Shown: positions 8,877-15,261 of the stretch, piece by piece
Layout: each line of letters starts with the position of its first letter
Position numbering within the stretch: the stretch's first letter is position 1
From: SVQP01 sp045594705
Lineage (GTDB): Bacteria; Bacillota; Clostridia; Oscillospirales; CAG-272
Reading direction: 5' to 3'
NCBI GenBank assembly: GCA_045594705.1
Contig: JAZNZB010000054.1
Span: 1 to 38,402 of the forward strand
DNA: 38,402 bases
Translations under genes and position numbers: made by a program
The notes under the pieces: model-generated
Told to the model about the DNA's origin: nothing
The model's input: only the letters and a program-made list of their open reading frames with translations
The model's database searches: none

Positions 8877-9461
8877 GTGCATAAAAATATAAAAGAAACC
8901 GAAATGACAAGTACACAACTATTTATCCTCTCTATGCAAACATGTCAATGGTGGAATGCCGTGTTTGTTCAAGCAAAACGTTTTTTTGAAGTTTTAGGAA
9001 ACAATCACGGCGGAACTCCTTGGGATGATGGGGACGCCAACAGTATGTTCGTTGCCGAAAGAATGTTTTTAATTACTGCCTTGCACCATGCAATAGAGAA
9101 TTTGCAAAAATTGAATGTGGAATTGCAGAGAAAAAATGATACCACATTTCAAACCGTTCTCAATGCTGTTGAACTTGTAGCTCCTCTTGAAGATATAAAA
9201 AATCTGCGTGATATGAATGAACATGGATTGGATTATCTTGTCGATAAGGGAAGAAAACAGGATGATTATAGAAAAACAGTAGAAAAGGGAGATTATAGAA
9301 TACATACAACTGCGGCATGGACACATGTTCATGGCGATGCTAAGGTGATTTTGCTTGGAAATGTGGAAATAGATACCCTTCTACTCGTTATGAAAGAGCA
9401 ACTTCCGATTGTTAAGGCAAAAACAAAAGAAATATTTGAGAATTCGCTTTATGCGAGATAG
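8877..9461 (+). CDS. Small all-helical protein with HEPN-like R-x4-H motif
   Basis: 194 residues with a GTG start at 8877, chosen because GGAG lies 8 bases upstream; an ATG at 8904 is the alternative. The protein is predicted helical. Residues 111-116 read RDMNEH within NLRDMNEHGLDYL, which fits the R-x4-H pattern of HEPN domains. No other domain is recognised. It is separated from the RES gene by 92 bp, so it may have its own promoter, but it shares the AT-rich composition and strand of the island. It could be a second effector, or a partner of the RES protein (toxin neutraliser or sensor). Function is unknown; the HEPN idea is motif-based and weaker than for the upstream protein. Confidence 0.7.
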   Translation: MHKNIKETEMTSTQLFILSMQTCQWWNAVFVQAKRFFEVLGNNHGGTPWDDGDANSMFVAERMFLITALHHAIENLQKLNVELQRKNDTTFQTVLNAVELVAPLEDIKNLRDMNEHGLDYLVDKGRKQDDYRKTVEKGDYRIHTTAAWTHVHGDAKVILLGNVEIDTLLLVMKEQLPIVKAKTKEIFENSLYAR

Positions 9462-9482
9462 AGAGCAACGGAATATTAGGCA

Positions 9483-9584
9483 ATTACAAAACAACAATTT
9501 CTTGAATATTGCTTCGATACATACGGCATATCTACAGCCTATCCGGTTGACGAGAATTTTGAAATGAAAAAGCATTGGCAGTGA
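9483..9584 (+). pseudogene. Remnant of a YjbR/MmcQ-like gene (N-terminal fragment)
   Basis: One frame reads ITKQQFLEYCFDTYG, then ISTAYPVDENFEMKKHWQ, and stops at 9582-9584. The beginning resembles the N-terminus of small MmcQ/YjbR-family DNA-binding proteins (about 120 residues). There is no good start codon (an in-frame TAG precedes it at 9477) and the rest of the domain is missing. It probably marks decayed DNA at the right edge of the defence island. Low confidence because only ~33 residues are readable. Confidence 0.35.
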
Positions 9585-9679
9585 TTTCCCACCTTCGTTA
9601 CATCATTTTATACCTTCAACCATATATTTTCTGCCGTTTGGGGAAATAATAACGGTGAATACAAAAAACGGAGGTATAT

Positions 9680-10342
9680 ATGTTCAAACACGAAAAAATT
9701 TTATTCCATCCCGTAGAGGTGGAGAGACCCAATCCGCAGTATGCGGTTCTCTTACAGGAGCAGCTTGGCGGCGGGAACGGCGAGCTGAAGGCGGCAATGC
9801 AGTATATGTCGCAGAGTTTTCGCATCAAAGACCCCGAGATCAAGGACTTGTTTCTTGACATAGCCGCGGAGGAGCTGGGACACATGGAAATGGTGGCGCA
9901 GACAATCAATCTGCTCAACGGTCACGACGTGGACGCAACCAAGGTGCAGGCGGGCGAGGAGCAGACACACGTCCTGCTCGGTCTGAATCCCGGGCTCATC
10001 AACGCTTCGGGATACTCTTGGACGGCGGATTACGTGACCGTCACGGGAGACCTCTGCGCTGACCTACTCTCCAACATCGCATCGGAGCAGAGAGCCAAGG
10101 TGGTTTACGAATATCTTTACCGTCAGATCGATGACAAGAAGGTACGCGAAACTATAGACTTTCTTCTCAATCGCGAGGAAGCGCACAACCAGATGTTCCG
10201 TGATGCCTTTAACAAGGTACAGGAAACGGGCTCAAACCGCGATTTCGGTACGACCAAAGCGGCAAAGATGTATTTTTCCATGTCGAACCCAGGACCGAAT
10301 ACATTTGCGACTGGTGAGACGCACGCGCCGTCGTTTAAGTAA
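9680..10342 (+). CDS. Manganese catalase family protein (CotJC-like), intact
   Basis: 220 residues, ATG after CGGAGG. Manganese catalases are ferritin-like four-helix proteins with a dinuclear Mn site that dismutates hydrogen peroxide; CotJC is the spore-associated member. Ligand-type residues are visible in order: Glu35 (GELKAAMQY), Glu65 and His68 (EELGHMEM), a glutamate in the SEQRAKVVYEYLY helix (Glu136/Glu144), and His169 (NREEAHNQMF). The C-terminal tail (FGTTKAAKMYFSMSNPGP) is also family-like. Length is close to the ~190-280 usual for the family. It is single, followed directly by a strong terminator, and converges on the cotJ operon whose own cotJC is truncated, so it may supply the missing activity. 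It is probably cytoplasmic or spore-associated. Confidence 0.92.
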   Translation: MFKHEKILFHPVEVERPNPQYAVLLQEQLGGGNGELKAAMQYMSQSFRIKDPEIKDLFLDIAAEELGHMEMVAQTINLLNGHDVDATKVQAGEEQTHVLLGLNPGLINASGYSWTADYVTVTGDLCADLLSNIASEQRAKVVYEYLYRQIDDKKVRETIDFLLNREEAHNQMFRDAFNKVQETGSNRDFGTTKAAKMYFSMSNPGPNTFATGETHAPSFK

Positions 10343-10357
10343 TAGTAACGATGGTAA

Positions 10358-10403
10358 GGCAGAGGCGGCGGACAAGATTTGTCCGCCGCCTCTGCCGTTT
10401 TTT
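10358..10403 (+). terminator. Intrinsic terminator after manganese catalase gene
   Basis: A perfect 18-bp stem (10358-10375 with 10379-10396, GC-rich, arm starting GGCAGAGGCGG) with a 3-base loop is followed by GTTTTTT. It lies 16 bp after the manganese-catalase stop codon. The stem is symmetric but the T-run is on the plus strand side only. Confidence 0.93.
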
Positions 10404-10655
10404 ACCCCACTTTTTTAAACTCGGGTAAGAAACCACATGCTGTTTATTCTGAAAGTCTTGTTTTGCAAGGAATTGAAAACTTTTATGGGTGTCGTAAAAA
10501 AATATCGGAAAAATGCAAAAAATCCGATACTGATTTTAGGCTTATTTTTGATTTCCGGACATTTGAGAAAACAGCTTGTCCTTATCAATTTTTAATAAAT
10601 TAATTTGATTTTTTGCTAAAAATACCTGTTGTTGCTCTTATATGATAGCAGGGTG
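10404..10655. other. AT-rich intergenic stretch without a recognisable gene
   Basis: About 250 bases between the terminator and the truncated cotJC end. Composition is distinctly AT-rich. A 7-bp inverted repeat (TATCGGA 10503-10509 with TCCGATA 10523-10529) is the only structure seen. No start codon with a convincing ribosome-binding site and no protein similarity was noticed. It may be debris from the event that removed the 3' half of cotJC. Confidence 0.5.
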
Positions 10656-11159
10656 TCAAAAATTAGGCGTTTTGCCGAAGTGCGAAAAATCCTTATATTT
10701 CAAGGGTTTTCGGCGATTTTTTGATAAAGGTTGCTCTTGCGGTATTGCAGCATCAGCCGCTAAGTCCTCGTTGAGGTCGGTGATGGGGTCACCCTTGACG
10801 GCCAGGTACTTGGTATCAAAGGGCACGCCCGCTGCGCTGACCGGGTAGATGCCGGTGGTGTGATCCACAAAATACGAGGCAAAGGGGCTCTCATTGATCT
10901 CCTTTTCCGAGAGATTGCGCGTCAGCTGGTACACGATCGCTGAAATCATTTCCATGTGTGCCAGCTCCTCTGTGCCGATATCGGTCAGCGTGCCGATGAT
11001 CTCCTTATCGGGCATGCTGTAGCGTTGATTGAGATAGCGCAGGGATGCGCCAAGCTCACCGTCGGGGCCGCCCAGCTGCGTGATGATGGCGGTGGCGAGC
11101 TTGGGGTTGGGTGTCTTGATATTGACGGGGTATTGCAGCTTACGTTCATAGATCCACAT
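10656..11159 (-). pseudogene. cotJC: Truncated cotJC (spore-coat manganese catalase), second half missing
   Basis: The 167-residue frame starts as a textbook CotJC (MWIYERKLQYPVNIK, GGPDGELGASLRYL with Glu35, TEELAHMEM with Glu65 and His68, then DPITDLNEDLAAD). Homology stops abruptly near residue 137, base ~10745. The remaining ~30 residues are unrelated and encoded by AT-rich DNA. The second ligand-bearing helices, including the later Glu and His that complete the di-manganese site, are absent, so catalase activity is not expected. CotJC normally is ~190 residues. It is the third gene of cotJABC, 12 bp after cotJB. A shortened protein could still be made, but loss of function is the simplest reading. 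Confidence 0.85.
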
Positions 11160-11171
11160 ATCTCTTACTCC

Positions 11172-11438
11172 TTACAGATCGTTCTGCCAGGGCCAAGGGC
11201 TCTGTCCCCATTCCCAAAGGGCGGGGTTTTTGTTGTCCATGATAGTCATGGGGCCGCAGGTCCTGTTGTATACCTTGGCGACCTCGTCGCGTTCGGCGAT
11301 CAGCTTTTGATAATAGTCAAGCGCAGCCGCGTTATCGGGGTAGCTGTCAAGGTAAAGGGCCAGCTCCACAATGGCGAAATCCAAGCGCTGCAGCTTGGCG
11401 TAAAGCTGCTTGCAGTCCTTGCTTTGTGTCTGATCCAT
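11172..11438 (-). CDS. cotJB: Spore coat protein CotJB
   Basis: 88 residues, of the length expected for CotJB. The sequence shows the family pattern: LYAKLQRLDFAIVELALYLD, a YPDNAAALDYYQKL turn, and the C-terminal WEWGQSPWPWQNDL with its tryptophan-rich end. CotJB is a small spore-coat component encoded between CotJA and CotJC; its biochemical function is not known. It begins 3 bp after the cotJA stop and is followed by cotJC after 12 bp, so the three form one transcript. The gene appears intact although the downstream cotJC is broken. Confidence 0.93.
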   Translation of the reverse strand: MDQTQSKDCKQLYAKLQRLDFAIVELALYLDSYPDNAAALDYYQKLIAERDEVAKVYNRTCGPMTIMDNKNPALWEWGQSPWPWQNDL

Positions 11439-11441
11439 ACC

Positions 11442-11729
11442 TTACCGTCCTTTCCGCGAGCCCTTGAAGGGGAAGTCCAGGCACTTGAAAATCGTGCCCT
11501 TGTCCAACCACTGCTCGCATTCGTAAAGGTTTTCAAAGGCCTGTGCGGGCGCGTATACCATGGCAAGCGGGTAAGCGTCCGGGCAGGCGTGGGAGGGCTT
11601 TTGCGGCATGACGTTCATGACAGGCACGTCAGTCTCACAATCGCAATCCCGTGAATTCTGATATTGTCGCAGCGCAGCATAGGGGACGCGCTCTCGTCCG
11701 CGCCCGGCACTGCTTCTTTGTGCGTACAT
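11442..11729 (-). CDS. cotJA: Spore coat-associated protein CotJA
   Basis: 95 residues, ATG after AAGGAGGAAT. The C-terminal half carries the CotJA signature: YPLAMVYAPAQAFENLY, then ECEQWLDKGTIFKCLDFPF, a pattern in which LAMVY and FENLY and GTIF are conserved. The N-terminal half is basic and variable, and longer than in short members. CotJA is required for coat incorporation of CotJC in Bacillus. It is the first gene of the operon. In spore formers the operon is controlled by mother-cell sigma-E; see the leader entry for weak promoter candidates here. Confidence 0.9.
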   Translation of the reverse strand: MYAQRSSAGRGRERVPYAALRQYQNSRDCDCETDVPVMNVMPQKPSHACPDAYPLAMVYAPAQAFENLYECEQWLDKGTIFKCLDFPFKGSRKGR

Positions 11730-11749
11730 GTTTATTCCTCCTTAGTAGG

Positions 11750-11781
11750 CATTGAGCGAATTTGCTCAATGTCAGTATATG
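11750..11781 (-). promoter_or_regulatory. cotJ operon leader: 8-bp inverted repeat and possible sporulation -10 box
   Basis: Upstream of cotJA (minus strand) lies a perfect inverted repeat CATTGAGC / GCTCAATG (11750-11757 and 11764-11771, 6-base loop), about 20 bp before the start codon. Just upstream of it the minus strand reads CATATACT (11781-11774), which resembles the CATA-type -10 boxes of mother-cell sigma factors. No convincing matching -35 is seen, so the promoter call is tentative; the inverted repeat itself is certain. Confidence 0.4.
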
Positions 11782-11915
11782 GCGGATGGGTGAGAAGTGT
11801 GTCGAAGCCAATAATTTCGAAGATAATTTGTGAAAAGTGTCTATGGTTATCTGCAGAGTATTGTGCTATAATATATAGATAGTTGTGATTGTTTTGTTAA
11901 AATTTGAAAAAACTA

Positions 11916-11944
11916 TTGACAAAGTTGACAATGCGTGATAAAAT
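11916..11944 (+). promoter_or_regulatory. Sigma-A-type promoter for the glycosyltransferase operon
   Basis: TTGACA at 11916-11921, a 17-bp spacer, and TAAAAT at 11939-11944. A second TTGACA overlaps at 11925-11930. The start codon of the first gene is 37 bp further on. Confidence 0.8.
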
Positions 11945-11980
11945 GGTTTCGAAAACCACATTCGAACAAGGAGGCTTGTT

Positions 11981-13267
11981 TTGGACATTCTGCTTTATTG
12001 TCTGTTCGCTGTATTTTTTGGTGTTTCATTGATCGGCATTATCCTGTATTTCCCCAGAATAAAATGCTGGTTCTATGCATTCGGACATCAGGAAAAGTTA
12101 AATAATCCCAAGAAAAACCGTTTGGCGGTGATCGTTCCCGCCAAGAATGAGAGCGAATCGATCACTCCCTTTTTTGACAGTGTGGAAAGACAAAGCTACG
12201 ACCGCGAGTTGTTTGATATCTACGTAGTGGTGGACGATGAAAATGACCCTACCATTGCCATGACAGAGCAAAGAGGTCACGTGCCCGTGATCGTTTCGGG
12301 GCAGACCAAAAAGGGCGACGCTCTGGACGGATGCCTCAAAAAGATCCTTTCTGAGGACGCTTACAAATACGATGCGTACATCGTCATCGATGCTGACACC
12401 GTGTTGGACGACGCGTTCTTGGAAGAGATGAATAATGCCATGGTCAAGGATACCGAGATCGTGGTTTCCAAGAAGAGAGTCAAGAACTATTATTTCGGAG
12501 ATAAGAGCACAAGAACCCTGTCAGCCTGCTGTAACGGCGTGATCTGGACGCTGATGGACAATCTGGGCAATTACTACAAGACCCGGCATGGCTATCCCTG
12601 CTTTATTGTGGGTACGGGCTTTCTGATGCGTGCAGACCTGGTGCGTAAGAACGGTGGTTGGCCTTATCAGAGCACGCTGACCGAGGATGTGGAGCTGATG
12701 ATGGACACCGTGCTTTCGGGCTATCTGACCTCTTATTACGAGCACGCGATCATTTATATGGAAGAGGCGACCAAGCTCTCAGTTACCAATAAGCGCAGAC
12801 AGCGCTGGATGACGGGCGTGGTGGATAGTGACAGACTGTACATGCCCAAGATCGATGCAAAGCAAAGATCGGGTGCATCCAAAACCGAAAAGATGAAGCG
12901 TTATCATGCGACCAGCCTCAATATCGTGTACGGCCTTGTAGGCACGGCACTGGTGTATTCGACCCTCGGCCTGGTGCTTGCCATTGTGCTTGCAATTCTT
13001 GCAAATCCGATCTGGTGGTGGGCGTTGCTTGGCTGGGCGATCGGCCTTGGCGCGATCTATCTCTATTTCCTGGTTCCCACGCTGTTCGCGGTATTCTCGG
13101 ATTGGAGCATTATCAAGCTGTCCTTTGTGGGCAAAATCATTTTGATATTCGCACATCCCATTTACTATATGGGATATATTCCGGTTATGCGCCGCGCGCT
13201 GTTCTCCAAGAAGAACAGACATACCTGGGTGGCCATCGATCGAGGCAATTTTTCAGAGGGAAGGTGA
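11981..13267 (+). CDS. Membrane-bound family 2 glycosyltransferase
   Basis: 428 residues with a TTG start at 11981, supported by AAGGAGG 6 bases upstream. An N-terminal membrane segment (residues ~3-25) is followed by a GT-A domain: VVVDDEND (83-89), the metal-binding DAD at 137-139, TED at 234-236 and RRQRW at 272-276, the equivalent of the QxxRW motif of processive cellulose/hyaluronan-synthase-like enzymes. Two or three hydrophobic helices close the protein (about 305-400). It would use a nucleotide sugar on the inner membrane face. Two acyltransferase-like genes follow immediately, so a glycolipid or acylated glycan product is more likely than a polysaccharide. CrtQ-type glycosyltransferases of carotenoid pathways have a comparable layout, but no carotenoid genes are seen here. 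Confidence 0.88.
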   Translation: MDILLYCLFAVFFGVSLIGIILYFPRIKCWFYAFGHQEKLNNPKKNRLAVIVPAKNESESITPFFDSVERQSYDRELFDIYVVVDDENDPTIAMTEQRGHVPVIVSGQTKKGDALDGCLKKILSEDAYKYDAYIVIDADTVLDDAFLEEMNNAMVKDTEIVVSKKRVKNYYFGDKSTRTLSACCNGVIWTLMDNLGNYYKTRHGYPCFIVGTGFLMRADLVRKNGGWPYQSTLTEDVELMMDTVLSGYLTSYYEHAIIYMEEATKLSVTNKRRQRWMTGVVDSDRLYMPKIDAKQRSGASKTEKMKRYHATSLNIVYGLVGTALVYSTLGLVLAIVLAILANPIWWWALLGWAIGLGAIYLYFLVPTLFAVFSDWSIIKLSFVGKIILIFAHPIYYMGYIPVMRRALFSKKNRHTWVAIDRGNFSEGR

Positions 13268-13273
13268 GCATCC

Positions 13274-14122
13274 ATGACAGATGCAGAAACCAGACAACAG
13301 GTTCTGGCCGATATCAAAAAATACGAGTTGTCGGGTGAATTTGACAAGCACGTCGACCCCGTGGATTACAGCCTTGTGCTGCCCGTGACCAAGGATTTCC
13401 CTTACGTGCGCAAGGGCTTTGACAAGATCAAGACCTTCTTTGCGTATCAGTTTATCGTCAAATCCTTCCGCAGAAAGACGCTGCGCGACGAGATCAAGCC
13501 CGAGGTTTACGGGATTGAGAACGCCAAGGGCATCAAGAGCGCGGTCATTACCTGCAACCACGTCAACAAATTTGACTGCCTTGCCTTGCAGCATGCGTTC
13601 CGCAAGCTCAAGGATAAGATCTATATCGTAGCCGCACCGTTCAACAATATGAAGGGCGCGTTCGGTGACGGTATGAGAGCGGGCGGTATGCTGCCGCTTT
13701 CGGATGACCCTGCCGTGATGCGACACTTTACCAAGTCTGTAGACTGGTATTTGCAGCATAACAATTTCGTGGTCATCTATCCCGAGCAGGCAATGTGGTG
13801 GAATTATAAAAAGCCCCGCGTGTACAAGGACGGAGCTTACACCTTTGCCGTTAAGAACAACGTTCCCATTATTCCGACGTTCATCACGTACCGCCCCAGC
13901 GGTATTGTGAACGAGCAGGGAATCGAGCAGATGTATCTGACTGTGCATGTGATGCAGCCGATCTATCCCGATCCCTCCCTGCGCCGTCACGACAACGTGG
14001 CGTATATGAAAAAGAAAAACTTCGCTATGTGTAAAGCGAAGTACGAAGAGGTCTACGGCGAAAAGCTGACCTATTCGACCATCGACCCCGAAAAGGCACC
14101 CGATAAGATCGCACTCGGATAA
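13274..14122 (+). CDS. PlsC-like 1-acyl-glycerol-phosphate acyltransferase family protein
   Basis: 282 residues, ATG 6 bp after the glycosyltransferase stop. The acyltransferase motifs are visible: motif I NHVNKFD with His96 and Asp101 as the catalytic pair, a middle block around FNNMKGAFGDGMRAGG, and motif III VIYPEQAMWW (170-171 Pro-Glu), followed by VPIIPTFITYR. These enzymes transfer a fatty acyl chain from acyl-CoA or acyl-carrier protein to lysophosphatidate or another hydroxyl acceptor at the membrane. The N-terminal ~50 residues are an extra soluble segment. Being sandwiched between a membrane glycosyltransferase and a CrtO-like protein, it may acylate a glycolipid rather than act as housekeeping PlsC. 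Confidence 0.88.
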   Translation: MTDAETRQQVLADIKKYELSGEFDKHVDPVDYSLVLPVTKDFPYVRKGFDKIKTFFAYQFIVKSFRRKTLRDEIKPEVYGIENAKGIKSAVITCNHVNKFDCLALQHAFRKLKDKIYIVAAPFNNMKGAFGDGMRAGGMLPLSDDPAVMRHFTKSVDWYLQHNNFVVIYPEQAMWWNYKKPRVYKDGAYTFAVKNNVPIIPTFITYRPSGIVNEQGIEQMYLTVHVMQPIYPDPSLRRHDNVAYMKKKNFAMCKAKYEEVYGEKLTYSTIDPEKAPDKIALG

Positions 14123-14127
14123 GGGTC

Positions 14128-14772
14128 ATGTTTCGTTATTATATCATTGCGATCGTTGTTGGAAATATTCTCATAGGCTTGGTCAACGGACTTGTTGGTC
14201 TGCCGGGATATTCCACACCCGTGGCATTGCTCGTGTGCTTGGGCGTGTCCGTTCTCTTTACCGCGTTGGAATTCGGTCTTGACGCCTTGATTGCATGGCT
14301 GACAAGACTCTTGCCGCTAAAGGCTGTAGATCCTTTTCGCAAGCTTTACCGCGTGGCAAAATGGGAGAAGAAGCTTTACAAAAAGCTCGGGATCGTCAAA
14401 TGGAAGGACAAGATTCCCGAGGCCGGCGGTCTTTTGGCCAAGTTCCAAAAGAAAAAGGTGCTGGATTTTCATGACAACGAGTATATTTACAAGTTTATGT
14501 GCGAGTCCGTTTATGCTGAGGTGATGCATGTGATCTCCGCCTTGGCAGGACTTGCCGTCCCCGCGCTTTGCGCATGCCGTCTGCTGTGGCCGGACGTCAT
14601 TGTGCAGGTGCATTGGTGCGTGCGCGTCGCGTTGCCCGTAGCATTGGTCAATTTCGTGCTGCAGGTGCTGCCCGTCATGGTGCAGAGATACGTGCGCCCG
14701 CAGCTCATGAGCGTCTATCTGCGCAATCAAAAAAGAGCGGAGAGACTTGCTGAGCAAAAGGTAAACGAATAA
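14128..14772 (+). CDS. Multi-spanning membrane protein, CrtO-like acyltransferase family (tentative)
   Basis: 214 residues, ATG 5 bp after the preceding stop. There are two hydrophobic helices at the N-terminus (about 4-25 and 30-57), a central basic loop, and two near the C-terminus (about 135-150 and 165-190). The loop motif KLGIVKWKDKIPEAGG and the later VLPVMVQRYVRPQL resemble glycosyl-4,4'-diaponeurosporenoate acyltransferase (CrtO) and its many relatives in non-pigmented Firmicutes, where KWKDxxPxxG and QRYxRPRL are hallmarks. The real substrate is unknown. Translational coupling with a glycosyltransferase and a PlsC-like gene supports a role in acylating a sugar-containing lipid. Confidence 0.65.
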   Translation: MFRYYIIAIVVGNILIGLVNGLVGLPGYSTPVALLVCLGVSVLFTALEFGLDALIAWLTRLLPLKAVDPFRKLYRVAKWEKKLYKKLGIVKWKDKIPEAGGLLAKFQKKKVLDFHDNEYIYKFMCESVYAEVMHVISALAGLAVPALCACRLLWPDVIVQVHWCVRVALPVALVNFVLQVLPVMVQRYVRPQLMSVYLRNQKRAERLAEQKVNE

Positions 14773-14779
14773 AAAAGTG

Positions 14780-14810
14780 AAGGCGACACCTTGCGGTGTC
14801 GCCTTTTGAT
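14780..14810. terminator. Bidirectional terminator between convergent genes
   Basis: An 11-bp perfect stem AAGGCGACACC (14780-14790) / GGTGTCGCCTT (14795-14805) with a 4-base loop. A-tract before it and a short T-tract after it let it serve the plus-strand lipid operon and the minus-strand gene ending at 14818. Confidence 0.85.
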
Positions 14811-14817
14811 GTGCTTT

Positions 14818-15156
14818 TCAGAGCATGCGGTGGGTACGCAGGTACCAACGCGCGTATTCTGCCCAGAAGGTGTTGAAGATGCGATAGGAATTTTCGTAAG
14901 CCTCGTCTCCCATGGAAACCAGATCCATCATGGCGATCAGATACCAGGCGTAAAGCTTGGCGTGCGGGGCTGCGACCAAGAGGTCGGTGTCCAGGTCGTC
15001 CTCTGCGTCGTAGGACGCAATGTCCGCAGGATAAATGCCCATGATCTCGGTCTGCACCGCGCCTTCAATTTCGTTGATCCACACCATTTTGGTTGCGTTT
15101 CCAAAGGAGTTGGGGCGAATTTCATCCACGTAATCGATCAGCTCCTGAATTTTCAT
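14818..15156 (-). CDS. Small orphan protein resembling phage neck/head-tail connector-type proteins
   Basis: 112 residues, acidic and probably helical. The pattern ELIDYVDEIRPNSF, KMVWINEIEGAVQTEI and the late PHAKLYAWYLIAMMDL resembles small proteins encoded in phage head-completion regions of Firmicute prophages. No other phage gene is nearby; the gene has its own promoter (TATAAT at 15208-15203, extended by TG) and a shared terminator. It may be a domesticated phage remnant. The family assignment is from memory of the sequence pattern and not certain. I cannot give a function. Confidence 0.6.
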   Translation of the reverse strand: MKIQELIDYVDEIRPNSFGNATKMVWINEIEGAVQTEIMGIYPADIASYDAEDDLDTDLLVAAPHAKLYAWYLIAMMDLVSMGDEAYENSYRIFNTFWAEYARWYLRTHRML

Positions 15157-15202
15157 TCACCCACTCCAAATCTATAGTAAATTCGGCTCTCACCGTGGGC
15201 TT

Positions 15203-15208
15203 ATTATA
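15203..15208 (-). promoter_or_regulatory. Extended -10 promoter element for the small phage-like gene
   Basis: On the minus strand the sequence reads TGCTATAAT, an extended -10. The -35 position (CGACTT) is poor and falls inside the neighbouring terminator. The start codon is about 47 bp downstream. Confidence 0.55.
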
Positions 15209-15220
15209 GCATAGATGGGC

Positions 15221-15257
15221 AAAAAAGTCGTCCCCGCAATGTGCGAAGACGACTTTT
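15221..15257 (-). terminator. Terminator of the luxS-mtnN-glycosidase operon
   Basis: AAAAGTCGTC (15223-15232) pairs with GACGACTTTT (15248-15257), with short extra pairing in the loop; on the minus strand it ends in TTTTTT directly after the glycosidase-like gene. Confidence 0.8.
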
Positions 15258-15261
15258 GTAT

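Noticed and set aside
11981..14772. Carotenoid biosynthesis cluster
   Set aside because: Only glycosyl- and acyltransferase-like genes are present; no desaturase, synthase or oxidase gene is seen.
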